Part shown: positions 37,142 through 46,306 of the stretch, in pieces
Layout: the number at the start of each line of letters is the position of its first letter
How positions within the stretch are numbered: position 1 is the stretch's first letter
Assembly (NCBI RefSeq): GCF_021261315.1
Contig: NZ_JAJSAX010000004.1
Coordinates: 62,001-126,000 of the forward strand
Direction of reading: 5' to 3'
DNA length: 64,000 bases
From: Epilithonimonas sp. JDS
GTDB lineage: Bacteria; Bacteroidota; Bacteroidia; Flavobacteriales; Weeksellaceae
Program-made: the position numbers and the translations under genes
The notes under the pieces: model-generated
What the model was told of the DNA's origin: nothing
Databases searched by the model: none
What the model saw: only the letters and a program-made list of their open reading frames with translations

Positions 37142-37192
37142 AAAGAGCATTGATTTGACTGAATGTCAAATCAATGCTCTTTATTTTTATAA
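37142..37192 (+). terminator. Strong hairpin terminator
   Basis: An 18-bp perfect stem (37142-37159 with 37165-37182), a 5-nt loop and an AT-rich tail (ATTTTTAT) follow the SDR gene. It marks the end of the HxlR/oxidoreductase region and precedes the mobile-element genes. Confidence 0.85.
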
Positions 37193-37352
37193 GCACCTAC
37201 AGCCGAAATTTTATCATACGACATTTAAAAATGATAAAAAATCTTTTCGGTACTACGAAAAAGTAGTGATTTTATCTCAGCTCCAATATTCAACTTTACA
37301 CCAACAGAGCTGATCAGCTGTTCATATCATTTTAACATCAAAAATCACGGTT

Positions 37353-37634
37353 ATGAATATTGAAAGAACAGAATTTACCGCATGGATGGAAAGGATCATG
37401 GAACGATTCGACCTCCTCAAAGAACACATCGCAGCAAAACAATCCAAGTACATCGAGATTGACGGCGAACAGCTGCTCGACAACCAGGACGTCTTGCAGC
37501 TTCTTAAAATAAGTTCCAGGTCTCTTCAGAGATACCGAACCAATAAAAAGCTCCCTTATTATACCATCAGCGGTAAGCTCTACTATAAGCTGTCCGATGT
37601 GCACCAGCTCATCAGAAGCAGTCTGAACAAATAA
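37353..37634 (+). CDS. Excisionase-like helix-turn-helix protein
   Basis: The 93-aa protein has a coiled N-terminal helix and an HTH_17/excisionase-type domain (LDNQDVLQLLKISSRSLQRYRTNKKLPYYTISGKLYYKLSDV, about residues 42-84). In Bacteroidetes integrative elements, genes of this type sit directly before DUF3945 and topoisomerase III genes, as here, and take part in excision or regulation. There is no integrase in the window. Confidence 0.8.
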   Translation: MNIERTEFTAWMERIMERFDLLKEHIAAKQSKYIEIDGEQLLDNQDVLQLLKISSRSLQRYRTNKKLPYYTISGKLYYKLSDVHQLIRSSLNK

Positions 37635-37732
37635 AAAACAAGGACAATCACAGCCAAATCGATCGACACCGCTCTTATTTCAATTGGTTAACCATAAGCC
37701 GGTCTATTTTCATCCTGTTAAAATGATCAGCG

Positions 37733-39187
37733 ATGGAAGATAACCAACCCAACATAAACAATGAAATCAAACCCGCTTCAGATACCCTATTGGTTCTGAA
37801 TATCCATAACAACAGGATAGAGATGGTCAAGGGAATCGATAAAGAAGGAAATCTCCAAAAAGTACCGCCGGAAGAAAGGAAAAAGAACGACCAGCTCATC
37901 AGGGTCGATAAGCACGGAGATGTATTCTCCAACTTCTTTTCCAATTTTTACCGGCAGCTTAAAAATCCTACCCATTTCAACTTCTTCAAAGTTTCGGAGT
38001 ACGATGCTGTCGATACCGCAAAGGACCTTCAGAACTATGTCGATCAGGCATCCCCTGAAGAAAAAGAAAAGCTCAAGGAATATGAAATTTTACCCAAAGA
38101 TAACAACCCATTAAAAAATCAGAAAACAATGGAAAACAACACAGAAAATCAGGAATACCGTTTCCAGCCGGAGCAGATCGACTGGAAAACGATGGAAAAA
38201 TTCGGGCTTACCCAGGAGAAGCTTGAAAAGATGAATGCTATGGATCCTCTATTGAGAGGCTACAAGACCAATACTTTGATCCCTATTACCATTAATCTCG
38301 GCGCTGCTGTGAGCAAAATGGACGTCAGGCTATCTTTACAGGAAGGCGATACAGGGGATATCGGCATTAAGCTTCACAGCATCCGCAGAGAACCCAATCT
38401 TAACCTCAAGTTCTTGGGACACGAGTTTAGCGAAGAAGACAAAAAGAACCTGATGGAGAGTGGCAATATGGGAAGAGTAGTGGATCTGGTCAACCCTAAG
38501 ACCGATGAGATCATTCCTTCCATCATCAGCCGTGACCGCCTGACCAATGAACTGGTGGCTTACAGAGCTGAGTATATGAAGATCCCTGACGAAATCAAAG
38601 GAATCAAATTAGACGAGCATCAAAAACAAACCCTGCTAGAAGGCAAGCCTCTTTATCTCGAAGGGATGACCTCTACTAAGGGAACCAGCTTCGATGCTAC
38701 CGTGCAGTTCAATGCAGATAAGCGCTATGTCGAATTCATATTTGACAACAACCAAAAGCAGCAGCAAAGCCAGTCTCAAAAAGAAAGCAATCAACCAAGC
38801 CAAAATCAAAATAAAAACAGCGAACCTCCAAGAGTTTTCAGGGATAAGGAACTGGATGACAAGCAATATGAGAAATTCAAGGCAGGTGAGACGGTGTATG
38901 TCAGCGGTTTAACCGACAGTAAAGGCAAAGAATACCAAGGCTACATCACGTTCAATAAAGAGACTGCCAAGACCGACTTCTCATTTACCAATCCTAACAA
39001 GCTCAGGGAAAAAGCCCAGCCATCAGAATCCCATAAAACCCAGACGGCGGTCAATACGGACAGCAAGACCAACGAAGCGACGAAGAACATCAAAGAACCG
39101 CTTCAGTCCAAACAGCAGGAACCTGCCAACAAGCAGCAACAGGAGCAGCAGAAAAAACCTGCCAGATCAAGAGGAAGGAAAATGTAA
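37733..39187 (+). CDS. DUF3945/DUF4099 mobile-element protein
   Basis: The 484-aa protein has a DUF4099-like middle part (IDWKTMEKFGLTQEKLEKM, then TLIPITINLG, about residues 140-230) and two DUF3945-type repeats (LDEHQKQTLLEGKPLYLEG near 290 and LDDKQYEKFKAGETVYVSG near 380). The C-terminal 60 residues are rich in Gln, Lys and Asn and end in a basic patch (KKPARSRGRKM), suggesting DNA or nucleoprotein binding. Such proteins accompany topoisomerase III genes in Bacteroidetes conjugative elements; the exact role is unknown. Confidence 0.8.
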   Translation: MEDNQPNINNEIKPASDTLLVLNIHNNRIEMVKGIDKEGNLQKVPPEERKKNDQLIRVDKHGDVFSNFFSNFYRQLKNPTHFNFFKVSEYDAVDTAKDLQNYVDQASPEEKEKLKEYEILPKDNNPLKNQKTMENNTENQEYRFQPEQIDWKTMEKFGLTQEKLEKMNAMDPLLRGYKTNTLIPITINLGAAVSKMDVRLSLQEGDTGDIGIKLHSIRREPNLNLKFLGHEFSEEDKKNLMESGNMGRVVDLVNPKTDEIIPSIISRDRLTNELVAYRAEYMKIPDEIKGIKLDEHQKQTLLEGKPLYLEGMTSTKGTSFDATVQFNADKRYVEFIFDNNQKQQQSQSQKESNQPSQNQNKNSEPPRVFRDKELDDKQYEKFKAGETVYVSGLTDSKGKEYQGYITFNKETAKTDFSFTNPNKLREKAQPSESHKTQTAVNTDSKTNEATKNIKEPLQSKQQEPANKQQQEQQKKPARSRGRKM

Positions 39188-39263
39188 TGTAAACTCCATT
39201 CAATTCAGAATCTTCAATCTCTCAAGTATAAATCAACCATAACCATCATCAAATCCAAAATCT

Positions 39264-41387
39264 ATGAAAGCCATTATTGCAGAAAAACCAAGTGTTGCCA
39301 GAGAAATTGCCCAAATACTCGATGCCAACAACAGAAGAGACGGCTACTTTGAAGGAAACGGGTACTGCGTGACCTGGGCATTGGGTCATTTAGTATCATT
39401 AGGAATGCCGGAAGATTATGGCATAAGGGGCTTTGACAAAGCCTCTCTGCCTATCTTTCCCGATCCTTTCATCCTCACTCCAAGAAGAACAAAAGCAGCC
39501 AACTCAAAAAACTACAAGCCAGACCCCTCTGCCTTAAAGCAGCTTAAGATCATTAAAAATGTCTTCAGTCAATGCGCAAGCATTATCGTTGCGACCGATG
39601 CAGGAAGAGAAGGCGAGCTGATCTTCCGCTATATCTATGATCACCTCCAATGCAGCAAACCATTTGAAAGACTCTGGATCAGCTCACTCACAGAAAAAGC
39701 GATACAGGAAGGCTTTAAAAACCTTAAACCCGGTTTAGATTTCGATGGACTTTATGATGCTGCAAAAGCCAGAAGCGAAGCCGACTGGCTGGTAGGTATC
39801 AATGCTACCCAGGCATTAAGCATAGCAGCAAACGAAGATGTCTATAGCCTGGGAAGAGTTCAGACCCCGACATTAGCATTGATCTGCAAGAGATTTCAAG
39901 ATAATAAAGATTTTAAACAAAGGAAATACTGGCAGATCCAATTACAACATCGCAAGGACTATTTAAATTTCGCCAGTCTTTCCAACCAGCAGTGGGAAGA
40001 CAAAAAACAGGCAGAGCAGATCTTAAAAGCCATAGAGCGGGAGGGTAGAGCCACCGTAGAAGATGTTTCCATTAATAATGTAAAGGAACAGTCTCCATTA
40101 TTGTTCGATCTGACAGAACTTCAGAAGGAAGCCAACCGAAAGCTGGGACTATCTGCGGATGAGGTTTTACAGACTGCGCAGAGCCTGTATGAAAAGAAGT
40201 TCATCACCTATCCCAGGACCGGAAGCAAATACATTCCCGAAGACCTTTGGTCAGAAATCCCCGAACGCATAAGAATACTCAGTCAAACCGATCCATTCAA
40301 ACGAGCGATATCTACACTCAAGTTCGGCAATTTCAATAAACGCATTGTCAATGATCTCAAGGTCACGGACCATCATGGTCTTCTACCGACTACTAAAATT
40401 CCATCCGCTTTATCTGCCAGTGAAAAAGCAATTTACGAGATGATCGTTTACCGCCTACTAGAATCCTTATCAGAACACTGCTCCAAAGAAGTCAGCCACA
40501 TCACCATCAAAGTCCATCATTATGAGTTCATTATCAGAGGTTCCAAAATACTCAGCAAAGGATGGCGAGCCATCAAAGGTCTATTGTCTGATGAAGCGTA
40601 CCCAAACCAAGATAATACCAGCAAGAACAATAGCGATCATACCCAGACACAACAACCACAACTCATTGAACTTCCAGAATTCAAAAAAGGCGATGAACTT
40701 AAAATCTCATCAGCCGAACTCCAGGAAAAACTGACCAACCCTCCCAAACTCTACACGGAAGCTGACCTTCTTTCTGCTATGGAAAATGCAGGCAGACATA
40801 TTGACGATAAGGAACAGCAAAAAGCTTTAGCCAACATCGGTATTGGTACACCTGCTACCAGAGCATCCATTATTGAAACCTTAATCACAAGAAACTACAT
40901 CACTAGAAAAAGCAAAACACTGATCCCAACTGATAAAGGCCAAAAGGTCTATGATCTCATCAAAGACCAAAAGATTGCCAATGTCCAGATGACCGCAGAG
41001 TGGGAGATGACACTCCATCAAATTGAAACAAAAGAAATCGATTCAAAACAATTCATCACAGACATCAAAAACTACACTAATGAAATCACTCAAGAACTGC
41101 TATCACTCAACATTCCCCAAGAAAACATCCCAGAAATCAAATGTCCCAAATGCCAGAAGTATAATCCCATCATTAAAGACAAAATCGTTAAATGCCCGGA
41201 TGAGCAATGCCAATGGATTTTATTCCGAACGATATGCGGCGTACAGCTCAGCAATGATCATATCACTTCCCTCATAAAAACAGGAAAAACACCACTCATC
41301 AAAAATATGAAGGCCAAAAGTGGGAAAAAGTTTGATGCCTTTTTGGTTCTCTCAGATAAATGCGAAACAATCTTTGAATTTCCATAA
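39264..41387 (+). CDS. topB: DNA topoisomerase III, mobile-element type
   Basis: The 707-aa type IA topoisomerase has the toprim start (AIIAEKPSVAREIA), VATDAGREGELIFRY, and the active-site Tyr at about residue 316 (FITYPRTGSKYIP). A C-terminal zinc ribbon with CPKC and CPDEQC pairs lies near residue 630. Together with the HTH and DUF3945 genes it forms the excision module known from CTnDOT-type elements, where the homologous exc gene encodes a topoisomerase III. A hairpin terminator follows. Confidence 0.92.
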   Translation: MKAIIAEKPSVAREIAQILDANNRRDGYFEGNGYCVTWALGHLVSLGMPEDYGIRGFDKASLPIFPDPFILTPRRTKAANSKNYKPDPSALKQLKIIKNVFSQCASIIVATDAGREGELIFRYIYDHLQCSKPFERLWISSLTEKAIQEGFKNLKPGLDFDGLYDAAKARSEADWLVGINATQALSIAANEDVYSLGRVQTPTLALICKRFQDNKDFKQRKYWQIQLQHRKDYLNFASLSNQQWEDKKQAEQILKAIEREGRATVEDVSINNVKEQSPLLFDLTELQKEANRKLGLSADEVLQTAQSLYEKKFITYPRTGSKYIPEDLWSEIPERIRILSQTDPFKRAISTLKFGNFNKRIVNDLKVTDHHGLLPTTKIPSALSASEKAIYEMIVYRLLESLSEHCSKEVSHITIKVHHYEFIIRGSKILSKGWRAIKGLLSDEAYPNQDNTSKNNSDHTQTQQPQLIELPEFKKGDELKISSAELQEKLTNPPKLYTEADLLSAMENAGRHIDDKEQQKALANIGIGTPATRASIIETLITRNYITRKSKTLIPTDKGQKVYDLIKDQKIANVQMTAEWEMTLHQIETKEIDSKQFITDIKNYTNEITQELLSLNIPQENIPEIKCPKCQKYNPIIKDKIVKCPDEQCQWILFRTICGVQLSNDHITSLIKTGKTPLIKNMKAKSGKKFDAFLVLSDKCETIFEFP

Positions 41388-41436
41388 AATAGATAAAATT
41401 AAATAGTATAAAACCCGTGATAAGCTCTATCATTAA

Positions 41437-41475
41437 AAAAGTCCGAAGAATCATTTATTCTTCGGACTTTTTTTT
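41437..41475. terminator. Bidirectional terminator
   Basis: A 14-bp perfect stem (41437-41450 with 41458-41471), flanked by A and T runs, lies between topB and the convergent AraC gene and can serve both. Confidence 0.85.
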
Positions 41476-42295
41476 AATCACTATTTACCAAGCCCTCGGT
41501 TGGCGCATTTCCAAATTTCTTCTTAAAGGCATAAGAAAAATGTGACAGGCTTTCGAAACCAAGATCGAGATAGAAAGAAGAAGGTTTTCTCTTTTTACTT
41601 TCTATAAGATGTTTTGCCTCATTCAGCCTTTTGTCTTGCAGCCATTGGCGTGGAGGCATTCCGAATGTCTTCTGAAAATCCCTTTTAAATCCTGATAAGC
41701 TTCTTCCTGTCAATTGAGCCAACTTCTCAACCGGTACATTAAAGTGAAAGTTACTTAACATAAATTTCTCAAGATCTATCTTATGATGCTCTGAAAAGTC
41801 GAACAGAAAATTTCGCAGCTCAGGAACGGCAAGCAACATTAACTTGATGCCTTCCTTTACTTTCAACAGTCCCAATTCGTCGGTCATTTCAGCACCGGAG
41901 CTTCTGGCATACGGAACAATCGACTGAAAATAACCTTGAAGAAAATCATTATTCGGAAGGGTAAGATTCGGCATTTCGGTATATTTACCATCAGCTTCCA
42001 GTTTTTCTTCCAATGCGATCTGGCGCATCAGATCCTCTTGGAGGGAGATGACGATGGTTTCATAATGCCCATTTGGTCCCGGTGTTTTGGTTAGTGTTCC
42101 CAGCTGGTTCTTATGGATCAACAATACATTGCCCGCAGAGATGTTAATATTCTGCTCCGAAGTCTCCAGAATCATCTGTCCCGAGACCTGCAATACCAGT
42201 GTGTGGTGATTCCAGACACAGGCCTTTTCCTTCCTTTCTGAAGAAAGGTAGGAATAGAATATAACACCCGGAAGAATTTCTGCTGGACTTTCCAT
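41474..42295 (-). CDS. AraC-family regulator
   Basis: The 273-aa protein has an N-terminal cupin-like sensor (LVLQVSGQMILETSEQNINISAGNVLLI) and a C-terminal AraC HTH (VPVEKLAQLTGRSLSGFKRDFQKTFGMPPRQWLQDKRL and DLGFESLSHFSYAFKKKFG). It starts directly after the stop of the aldo/keto reductase gene, so the two form an operon and it probably regulates that enzyme. Confidence 0.87.
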   Translation of the reverse strand: MESPAEILPGVIFYSYLSSERKEKACVWNHHTLVLQVSGQMILETSEQNINISAGNVLLIHKNQLGTLTKTPGPNGHYETIVISLQEDLMRQIALEEKLEADGKYTEMPNLTLPNNDFLQGYFQSIVPYARSSGAEMTDELGLLKVKEGIKLMLLAVPELRNFLFDFSEHHKIDLEKFMLSNFHFNVPVEKLAQLTGRSLSGFKRDFQKTFGMPPRQWLQDKRLNEAKHLIESKKRKPSSFYLDLGFESLSHFSYAFKKKFGNAPTEGLVNSD

Positions 42296-43267
42296 TTATC
42301 TTTGTAGGTAAGTGCCGCCTTTTATGGCACCTATTGCAAATGTACTGTTTAATAAGTTCATTTCTTCAGACGAAAATACAATATCCATCGCAGCAATGTT
42401 TTCAGGCAGTCTTGACCTACGGCTCATACTTACCAATGGCATAATATGGTCGCCTTGCTCTTTGACCCAGGCAATGGCAAGCTGTGTCGGGGTAACATTT
42501 TTAATTCGAGCCATTTCTTTTAACACTTCAACTTTTTCAAGATTGTGGATCAGATTGTCACCTTGAAAACGGGAAAAGTGATTTCGGTGGTCATCCGCAG
42601 CAATAGGTGCTTTGAGATCACCCGTCAAAAGACCTTCCGCCGTATTGGCAAATGCTACGATACCAATCCCAAATTCTTTGGCAGTAGGCAACAGCTCAGC
42701 TTCAATCTGACGGTCTGCTAGAGAGTAACCGATTTCCAATGCACTGATTGGATAAACGCTACTGGCTTTCCGAAGCTGATCAGCATTAATTTCCGATACA
42801 CCAATATGGCGTACTTTTCCTTCTTCCACCAAGCCTGCGATCGTTCCGATAATGTCCTCGATCGGAACACTTCCGTCCATCCTGCTTGGCTGGTACAGGT
42901 CGATCGTTTCAATGCCCAGGCGGGTCAGAGAGTAATTGACAAAGTTTTTGATTGCTACCGGACGAAGATCCAGTCCGATCCATTGACCATTGTGGAAGAT
43001 TGCTCCGAACTTCACGCTGATAAAGGCATCATCCCGTCTTCCTTTGATCGCTTTTCCAATTAGCATTTCATTATGACCTGCACCATAAAAATCTCCTGTA
43101 TTAAGGAAGTTGATTCCGTTATCCAAAGCCTGATGAATGGTTGCAATGCTTTCTTTTTCATCCGGTGTCGGCCCACCCCAGATCGAGGACATCCGCATAC
43201 ATCCAAGACCCAGCTTAGATACCATAGGTCCATTTTGACCCAACTGAATTTTTGTAATTTCTGACAT
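42296..43267 (-). CDS. Aldo/keto reductase with altered catalytic tetrad
   Basis: The 323-aa TIM-barrel protein has LGLGCMRM at the start, GINFLNTGDFYGAG at about 51-64, and FISVKFG with K86. The tetrad reads N56, Y61, K86, S128, where the canonical enzyme has Asp, Tyr, Lys, His (DLYQPSR here versus the usual His). Some bacterial aldo/keto reductases of this branch share these changes, so it may still be active or act by a different mechanism. NADPH is the expected cofactor. It is co-transcribed with the AraC gene downstream. Confidence 0.87.
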   Translation of the reverse strand: MSEITKIQLGQNGPMVSKLGLGCMRMSSIWGGPTPDEKESIATIHQALDNGINFLNTGDFYGAGHNEMLIGKAIKGRRDDAFISVKFGAIFHNGQWIGLDLRPVAIKNFVNYSLTRLGIETIDLYQPSRMDGSVPIEDIIGTIAGLVEEGKVRHIGVSEINADQLRKASSVYPISALEIGYSLADRQIEAELLPTAKEFGIGIVAFANTAEGLLTGDLKAPIAADDHRNHFSRFQGDNLIHNLEKVEVLKEMARIKNVTPTQLAIAWVKEQGDHIMPLVSMSRRSRLPENIAAMDIVFSSEEMNLLNSTFAIGAIKGGTYLQR

Positions 43268-43495
43268 GTAATTGATTTAATATAATAAGACAAAGATCTC
43301 CATTTATCAATCAACTAACTTTCCTTTACGGTTCAATTTATTTACCTGTACGGTTCAAAGTAAAAATAGAAAAAAGAGTTTATATGATAATTATTCTTAA
43401 ACCACTATTCAGTCTGTGAGTTTAGTTTCTTTTCACGAATATATTCTTTTAGGCTATCTTAATTTTAGATAAAAAAATCTATCTCATAACATAAA

Positions 43496-43927
43496 TTACT
43501 TGGGTAAATGTGCAACCAATTCAACTTCCAACTTAGAATCCGGCATATATAATCTTTGAACCTGTACCCATGTTGCAGCAGGGAAATCATTGCTGTAAAA
43601 TTTCTTACGGACATCATTATACTTCTTTATTGCCTCAATATCAGTAGTGTACAGGTTTTCTTTGACCACGTTGTCAAACGTGGCTCCATAATTTGCCAGC
43701 ACCGCTTTTAAATTATTGTAGACCGACGTAATCCCCTCTGGTGTTATATTACTGGTTACCACACCAGATATATAGATTACATTGTCCACTTTAACAGCCT
43801 GAGCGTATCCCGCAATGCTGTCCTGTGTTTTATTATTCCAATGCCATTTCTCTTTCTGAATTTTAATTTCTTGTGAAAACACGTTGCAGAAAGCTATAAA
43901 AAAGCTAATCATTAGGATATTTCTCAT
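43496..43927 (-). CDS. Exported Rid-family (YjgF/RidA) protein
   Basis: A signal peptide (cleavage near VFSQ) precedes a Rid domain of about 120 aa: AQAVKVDNVIYISGVV, NNLKAVLANYGATFDNVVKENLYTTDI, and PAATWVQVQRLYMPDSKLEVELVA with the conserved Arg (VQRL) and the Glu of the C-terminal strand. Cytoplasmic RidA deaminates enamine/imine intermediates; a periplasmic copy must act on another substrate. It stands alone. Confidence 0.83.
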   Translation of the reverse strand: MRNILMISFFIAFCNVFSQEIKIQKEKWHWNNKTQDSIAGYAQAVKVDNVIYISGVVTSNITPEGITSVYNNLKAVLANYGATFDNVVKENLYTTDIEAIKKYNDVRKKFYSNDFPAATWVQVQRLYMPDSKLEVELVAHLPK

Positions 43928-43975
43928 AGTTCATATTTCCGTACAAGTTAAGCATATCTATGTTTAAAATGTAAC

Positions 43976-44000
43976 AAAAAAAAGCAGCCCTAAAGCTGCT
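43976..44000 (-). terminator. Terminator of the 46-aa gene
   Basis: A 6-bp stem (43983-43988 with 43995-44000) is followed, on the minus strand, by a run of T (A run at 43976-43983 on the plus strand). Confidence 0.6.
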
Positions 44001-44017
44001 AATTCCATCCATCCTAA

Positions 44018-44158
44018 TTAATCACCTTTCTCATGTTCATGAGGTTTCAATTTCGGATGTTTAGGTTGATTGGGAGGAGTGACTCTCCTCCTTCTGTCGG
44101 GCTCACCATCTGGTTTTTTCGGTTTAGGTCCCGGCTTGATAGCTTCGATTGTGCTCAT
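44018..44158 (-). CDS. Small Pro/Lys/Arg-rich protein, 46 aa
   Basis: The ORF begins MSTIEAIKPGPKPKKPDGEP and continues DRRRRVTPPNQPKHPKLKPH. It is highly basic, with about a fifth proline and no hydrophobic stretch, so it is probably disordered. A good terminator follows 18 bp after the stop, which supports expression. I do not recognise the family; nucleic-acid or membrane-surface binding is conceivable. Confidence 0.5.
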   Translation of the reverse strand: MSTIEAIKPGPKPKKPDGEPDRRRRVTPPNQPKHPKLKPHEHEKGD

Positions 44159-44318
44159 AGCAAAATGAATTGGTTAATACTTTTTTCTGATATTAAAACA
44201 GATTAATATCAACTTCAAAACTAAAACACCATTCTATAAATTCATTACGGAAAACCGTATTGACATTATTGAAATAATAGAATAAGAAACTTTCTGGGAA
44301 ATAAGCCTTGATTCAATA

Positions 44319-44726
44319 TTACCTTCTTCTCGGAGCACTTCTGGTATGCGGTCGAACATACGTACCATCCTTTCGGGTATAGCCCTTAACACTTACCGAT
44401 CCTCCGGAACTTGATCCTGAATTATAGCTGGAACCTGAGCTGACTGTTGGAGAAGTATAGGTTGATGTCTTGGTATAGGTGCTGTATGTTGAATGCTGAG
44501 GATTATTTGCCCAGCCGTAATAATTTCCCCATTTAATCTTTCTGTAATTTTTCCTGTTGGGTTTTGATGACAAATAAACCTCTGTACCTCTGGGAATAAC
44601 TGTTGTAGAAGTTTCGGTATTACTGCTTGAGTAGAGTGGTGTATCTTCCTGTAGTAGGACAGTGTAATAATTTGTACAGGAAATTACTGAGAGTAGTAAT
44701 ACGAGATAAAGTAGCGATTTTTTCAT
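44319..44726 (-). CDS. Lipoprotein with SH3-like domain
   Basis: A lipobox (LLSVISC, Cys17) follows a hydrophobic signal. Residues about 25-75 resemble a bacterial SH3 domain (PLYSSSNTETSTTVIPRGTEVYL, IKWGNYYGWANN). A Ser/Thr/Tyr-rich linker leads to GYTRKDGTYVRPHTRSAPRRR, a short tail found on many secreted or surface proteins. It is expected in the cell envelope; the role is unknown. Confidence 0.72.
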   Translation of the reverse strand: MKKSLLYLVLLLSVISCTNYYTVLLQEDTPLYSSSNTETSTTVIPRGTEVYLSSKPNRKNYRKIKWGNYYGWANNPQHSTYSTYTKTSTYTSPTVSSGSSYNSGSSSGGSVSVKGYTRKDGTYVRPHTRSAPRRR

Positions 44727-45040
44727 TGTAAATAAATTTTAATTTTCAAATTTAAAATTACTTTTACAGAATTTTTTACGGAAAACCATAACCCTAATTT
44801 TATAATGAGTTTTTTAATAAAATCCCACTAAAATTGCTTTGGATTCTTAATGTTTACAATTTTAGATTTGAATCAAAGGCTGGAGTTAAATTAATAAAAG
44901 GATTCTATTTTTATTAATTCTCTTTTTGTACAATATTCTCAAACATGAATCTAAAGTAGCTCAAAGCTCCGTAAGTCGGAAATTGCACACAGATAATTAA
45001 TATTTTGATAAAGCAAAATATTAATTTTTTAAAAAAAAGG

Positions 45041-45102
45041 GTAATTTCCCTCAAAAGTTATTTTTATGTCTAAATTTATGTATATTTGCGAGGGTAAATT
45101 AC
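45041..45102 (+). promoter_or_regulatory. Promoter and inverted-repeat operator before the HTH-ImmA/IrrE gene
   Basis: TATATTTG (45081-45088) fits the -7 box TAnnTTTG. GTAATTTCCCTC (45041-45052) and GAGGGTAAATTAC (45090-45102) are near-perfect inverted copies flanking the promoter, differing by one extra T. This is an arrangement for autoregulation by the encoded HTH protein. The rest of the 383-bp gap upstream is AT-rich with no gene visible. Confidence 0.6.
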
Positions 45103-45109
45103 TTTAAAT

Positions 45110-46300
45110 ATGAGTAAAACGGATATAAATTTATTACTTAAATCTATCTTTGATGAAGATGTAGTAGATATCAGGATTGTTTTCGATGAAAAAATAAAAG
45201 AATATAATCTGAGCAAAACAAAAGCATTAAAACTATTAAATATTGATAAAGATGTTTTTGAAGAAATTGTTAGCGGGACGGCGAAGCAACCAAATTTAAT
45301 TCATATTATTAAAATTGCTGAGTTTTTAGATTTTGATGTCAATAATTTCATAAAAATAGTATTAAGCAATCAGAGTTTAGAAAATGTTGGGGCTATTGAA
45401 AAAGCCAGAAAAGCAACATTCCTAGTGAAGAATTTTGATGTCAAAGCCTTAACTAAGCTTGGTTTTTTTGAGCAATCAGATGATACAGATATTTTAGTTG
45501 GAAAAGTTTTGACGTATTTTGGATACGATTCAATTCTTGAGTTTGAAGAACAGCTCGAGGAACCCCTTTATAGCAGAGTTAAAAAGTTGCATTCTGATAA
45601 AATGAAGGATTTTTGGATAAAATCCGCGTACCAAACTTTTAAGGTTATCAATAATCAGAATCAATATAATCGTAATAAACTGAAGGAACTCATTGTTAAA
45701 ATTAAGCCATATTCACAAGATGTTTCTAACGGATTATTAACTGTTTGCAGAGCACTTTATAATGTTGGAGTAACGGTAATATTTCAAAGCTATCTGTCTA
45801 CAACACAGGTCAGAGGTGCTACATTTATTATGGAAGGAAAACCGTGTGTAGTGATTACAGACTTTAATAAAAATTATGCGACTTTATGGTTTACACTTCT
45901 TCATGAGTTGAACCATGTTTTATTTGATTTTGAATCCATTGAAACGAGTAGTTTTCATCTATCTGATAATTCTGATTTATTTCTGATAGAGGATAAGGCT
46001 GACACTTTTGCTCGAAATTTTTTCATGTCCGAAGATCGATTTCATTATATAAAAAAATATATAAATAATCCATATTTGGTTAATAAATTCTCTGAAGAAA
46101 TCGAGGTTCATCCTGCCATAGTATATTCTTTTTTTACTTGGTATCAAAAAGATTTATACGGGAAAAACTATCATGCGGCTTTTAAGGAATTTTACCCAGA
46201 CTATTCAGTCGCAGTTAGGAGGCTGAATCCAATTTCTTGGGACGAGGTCAGTTTAAAAGAAGCTAGTGAAAAAATTAAAAAAGTATTAGAACTAAAATAA
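45110..46300 (+). CDS. HTH + ImmA/IrrE-type zinc metalloprotease
   Basis: The 396-aa protein has an N-terminal XRE-like helical domain (about residues 20-90; LSKTKALKLLNIDKDVFEEIVSG, then NLIHIIKIAEFLDFDVNN) and a C-terminal ImmA/IrrE domain with the zinc motif HELNH (H265, E266, H269) and the downstream EDKADTFARNFFM helix (E294). Such proteins cleave repressors or control stress, phage or toxin-antitoxin genes. It precedes a 181-aa gene by 6 bp, which is probably co-transcribed and may be its partner. Codon use is AT-rich, unlike the genes before 44 kb. Confidence 0.82.
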   Translation: MSKTDINLLLKSIFDEDVVDIRIVFDEKIKEYNLSKTKALKLLNIDKDVFEEIVSGTAKQPNLIHIIKIAEFLDFDVNNFIKIVLSNQSLENVGAIEKARKATFLVKNFDVKALTKLGFFEQSDDTDILVGKVLTYFGYDSILEFEEQLEEPLYSRVKKLHSDKMKDFWIKSAYQTFKVINNQNQYNRNKLKELIVKIKPYSQDVSNGLLTVCRALYNVGVTVIFQSYLSTTQVRGATFIMEGKPCVVITDFNKNYATLWFTLLHELNHVLFDFESIETSSFHLSDNSDLFLIEDKADTFARNFFMSEDRFHYIKKYINNPYLVNKFSEEIEVHPAIVYSFFTWYQKDLYGKNYHAAFKEFYPDYSVAVRRLNPISWDEVSLKEASEKIKKVLELK

Positions 46301-46306
46301 TAGCAA

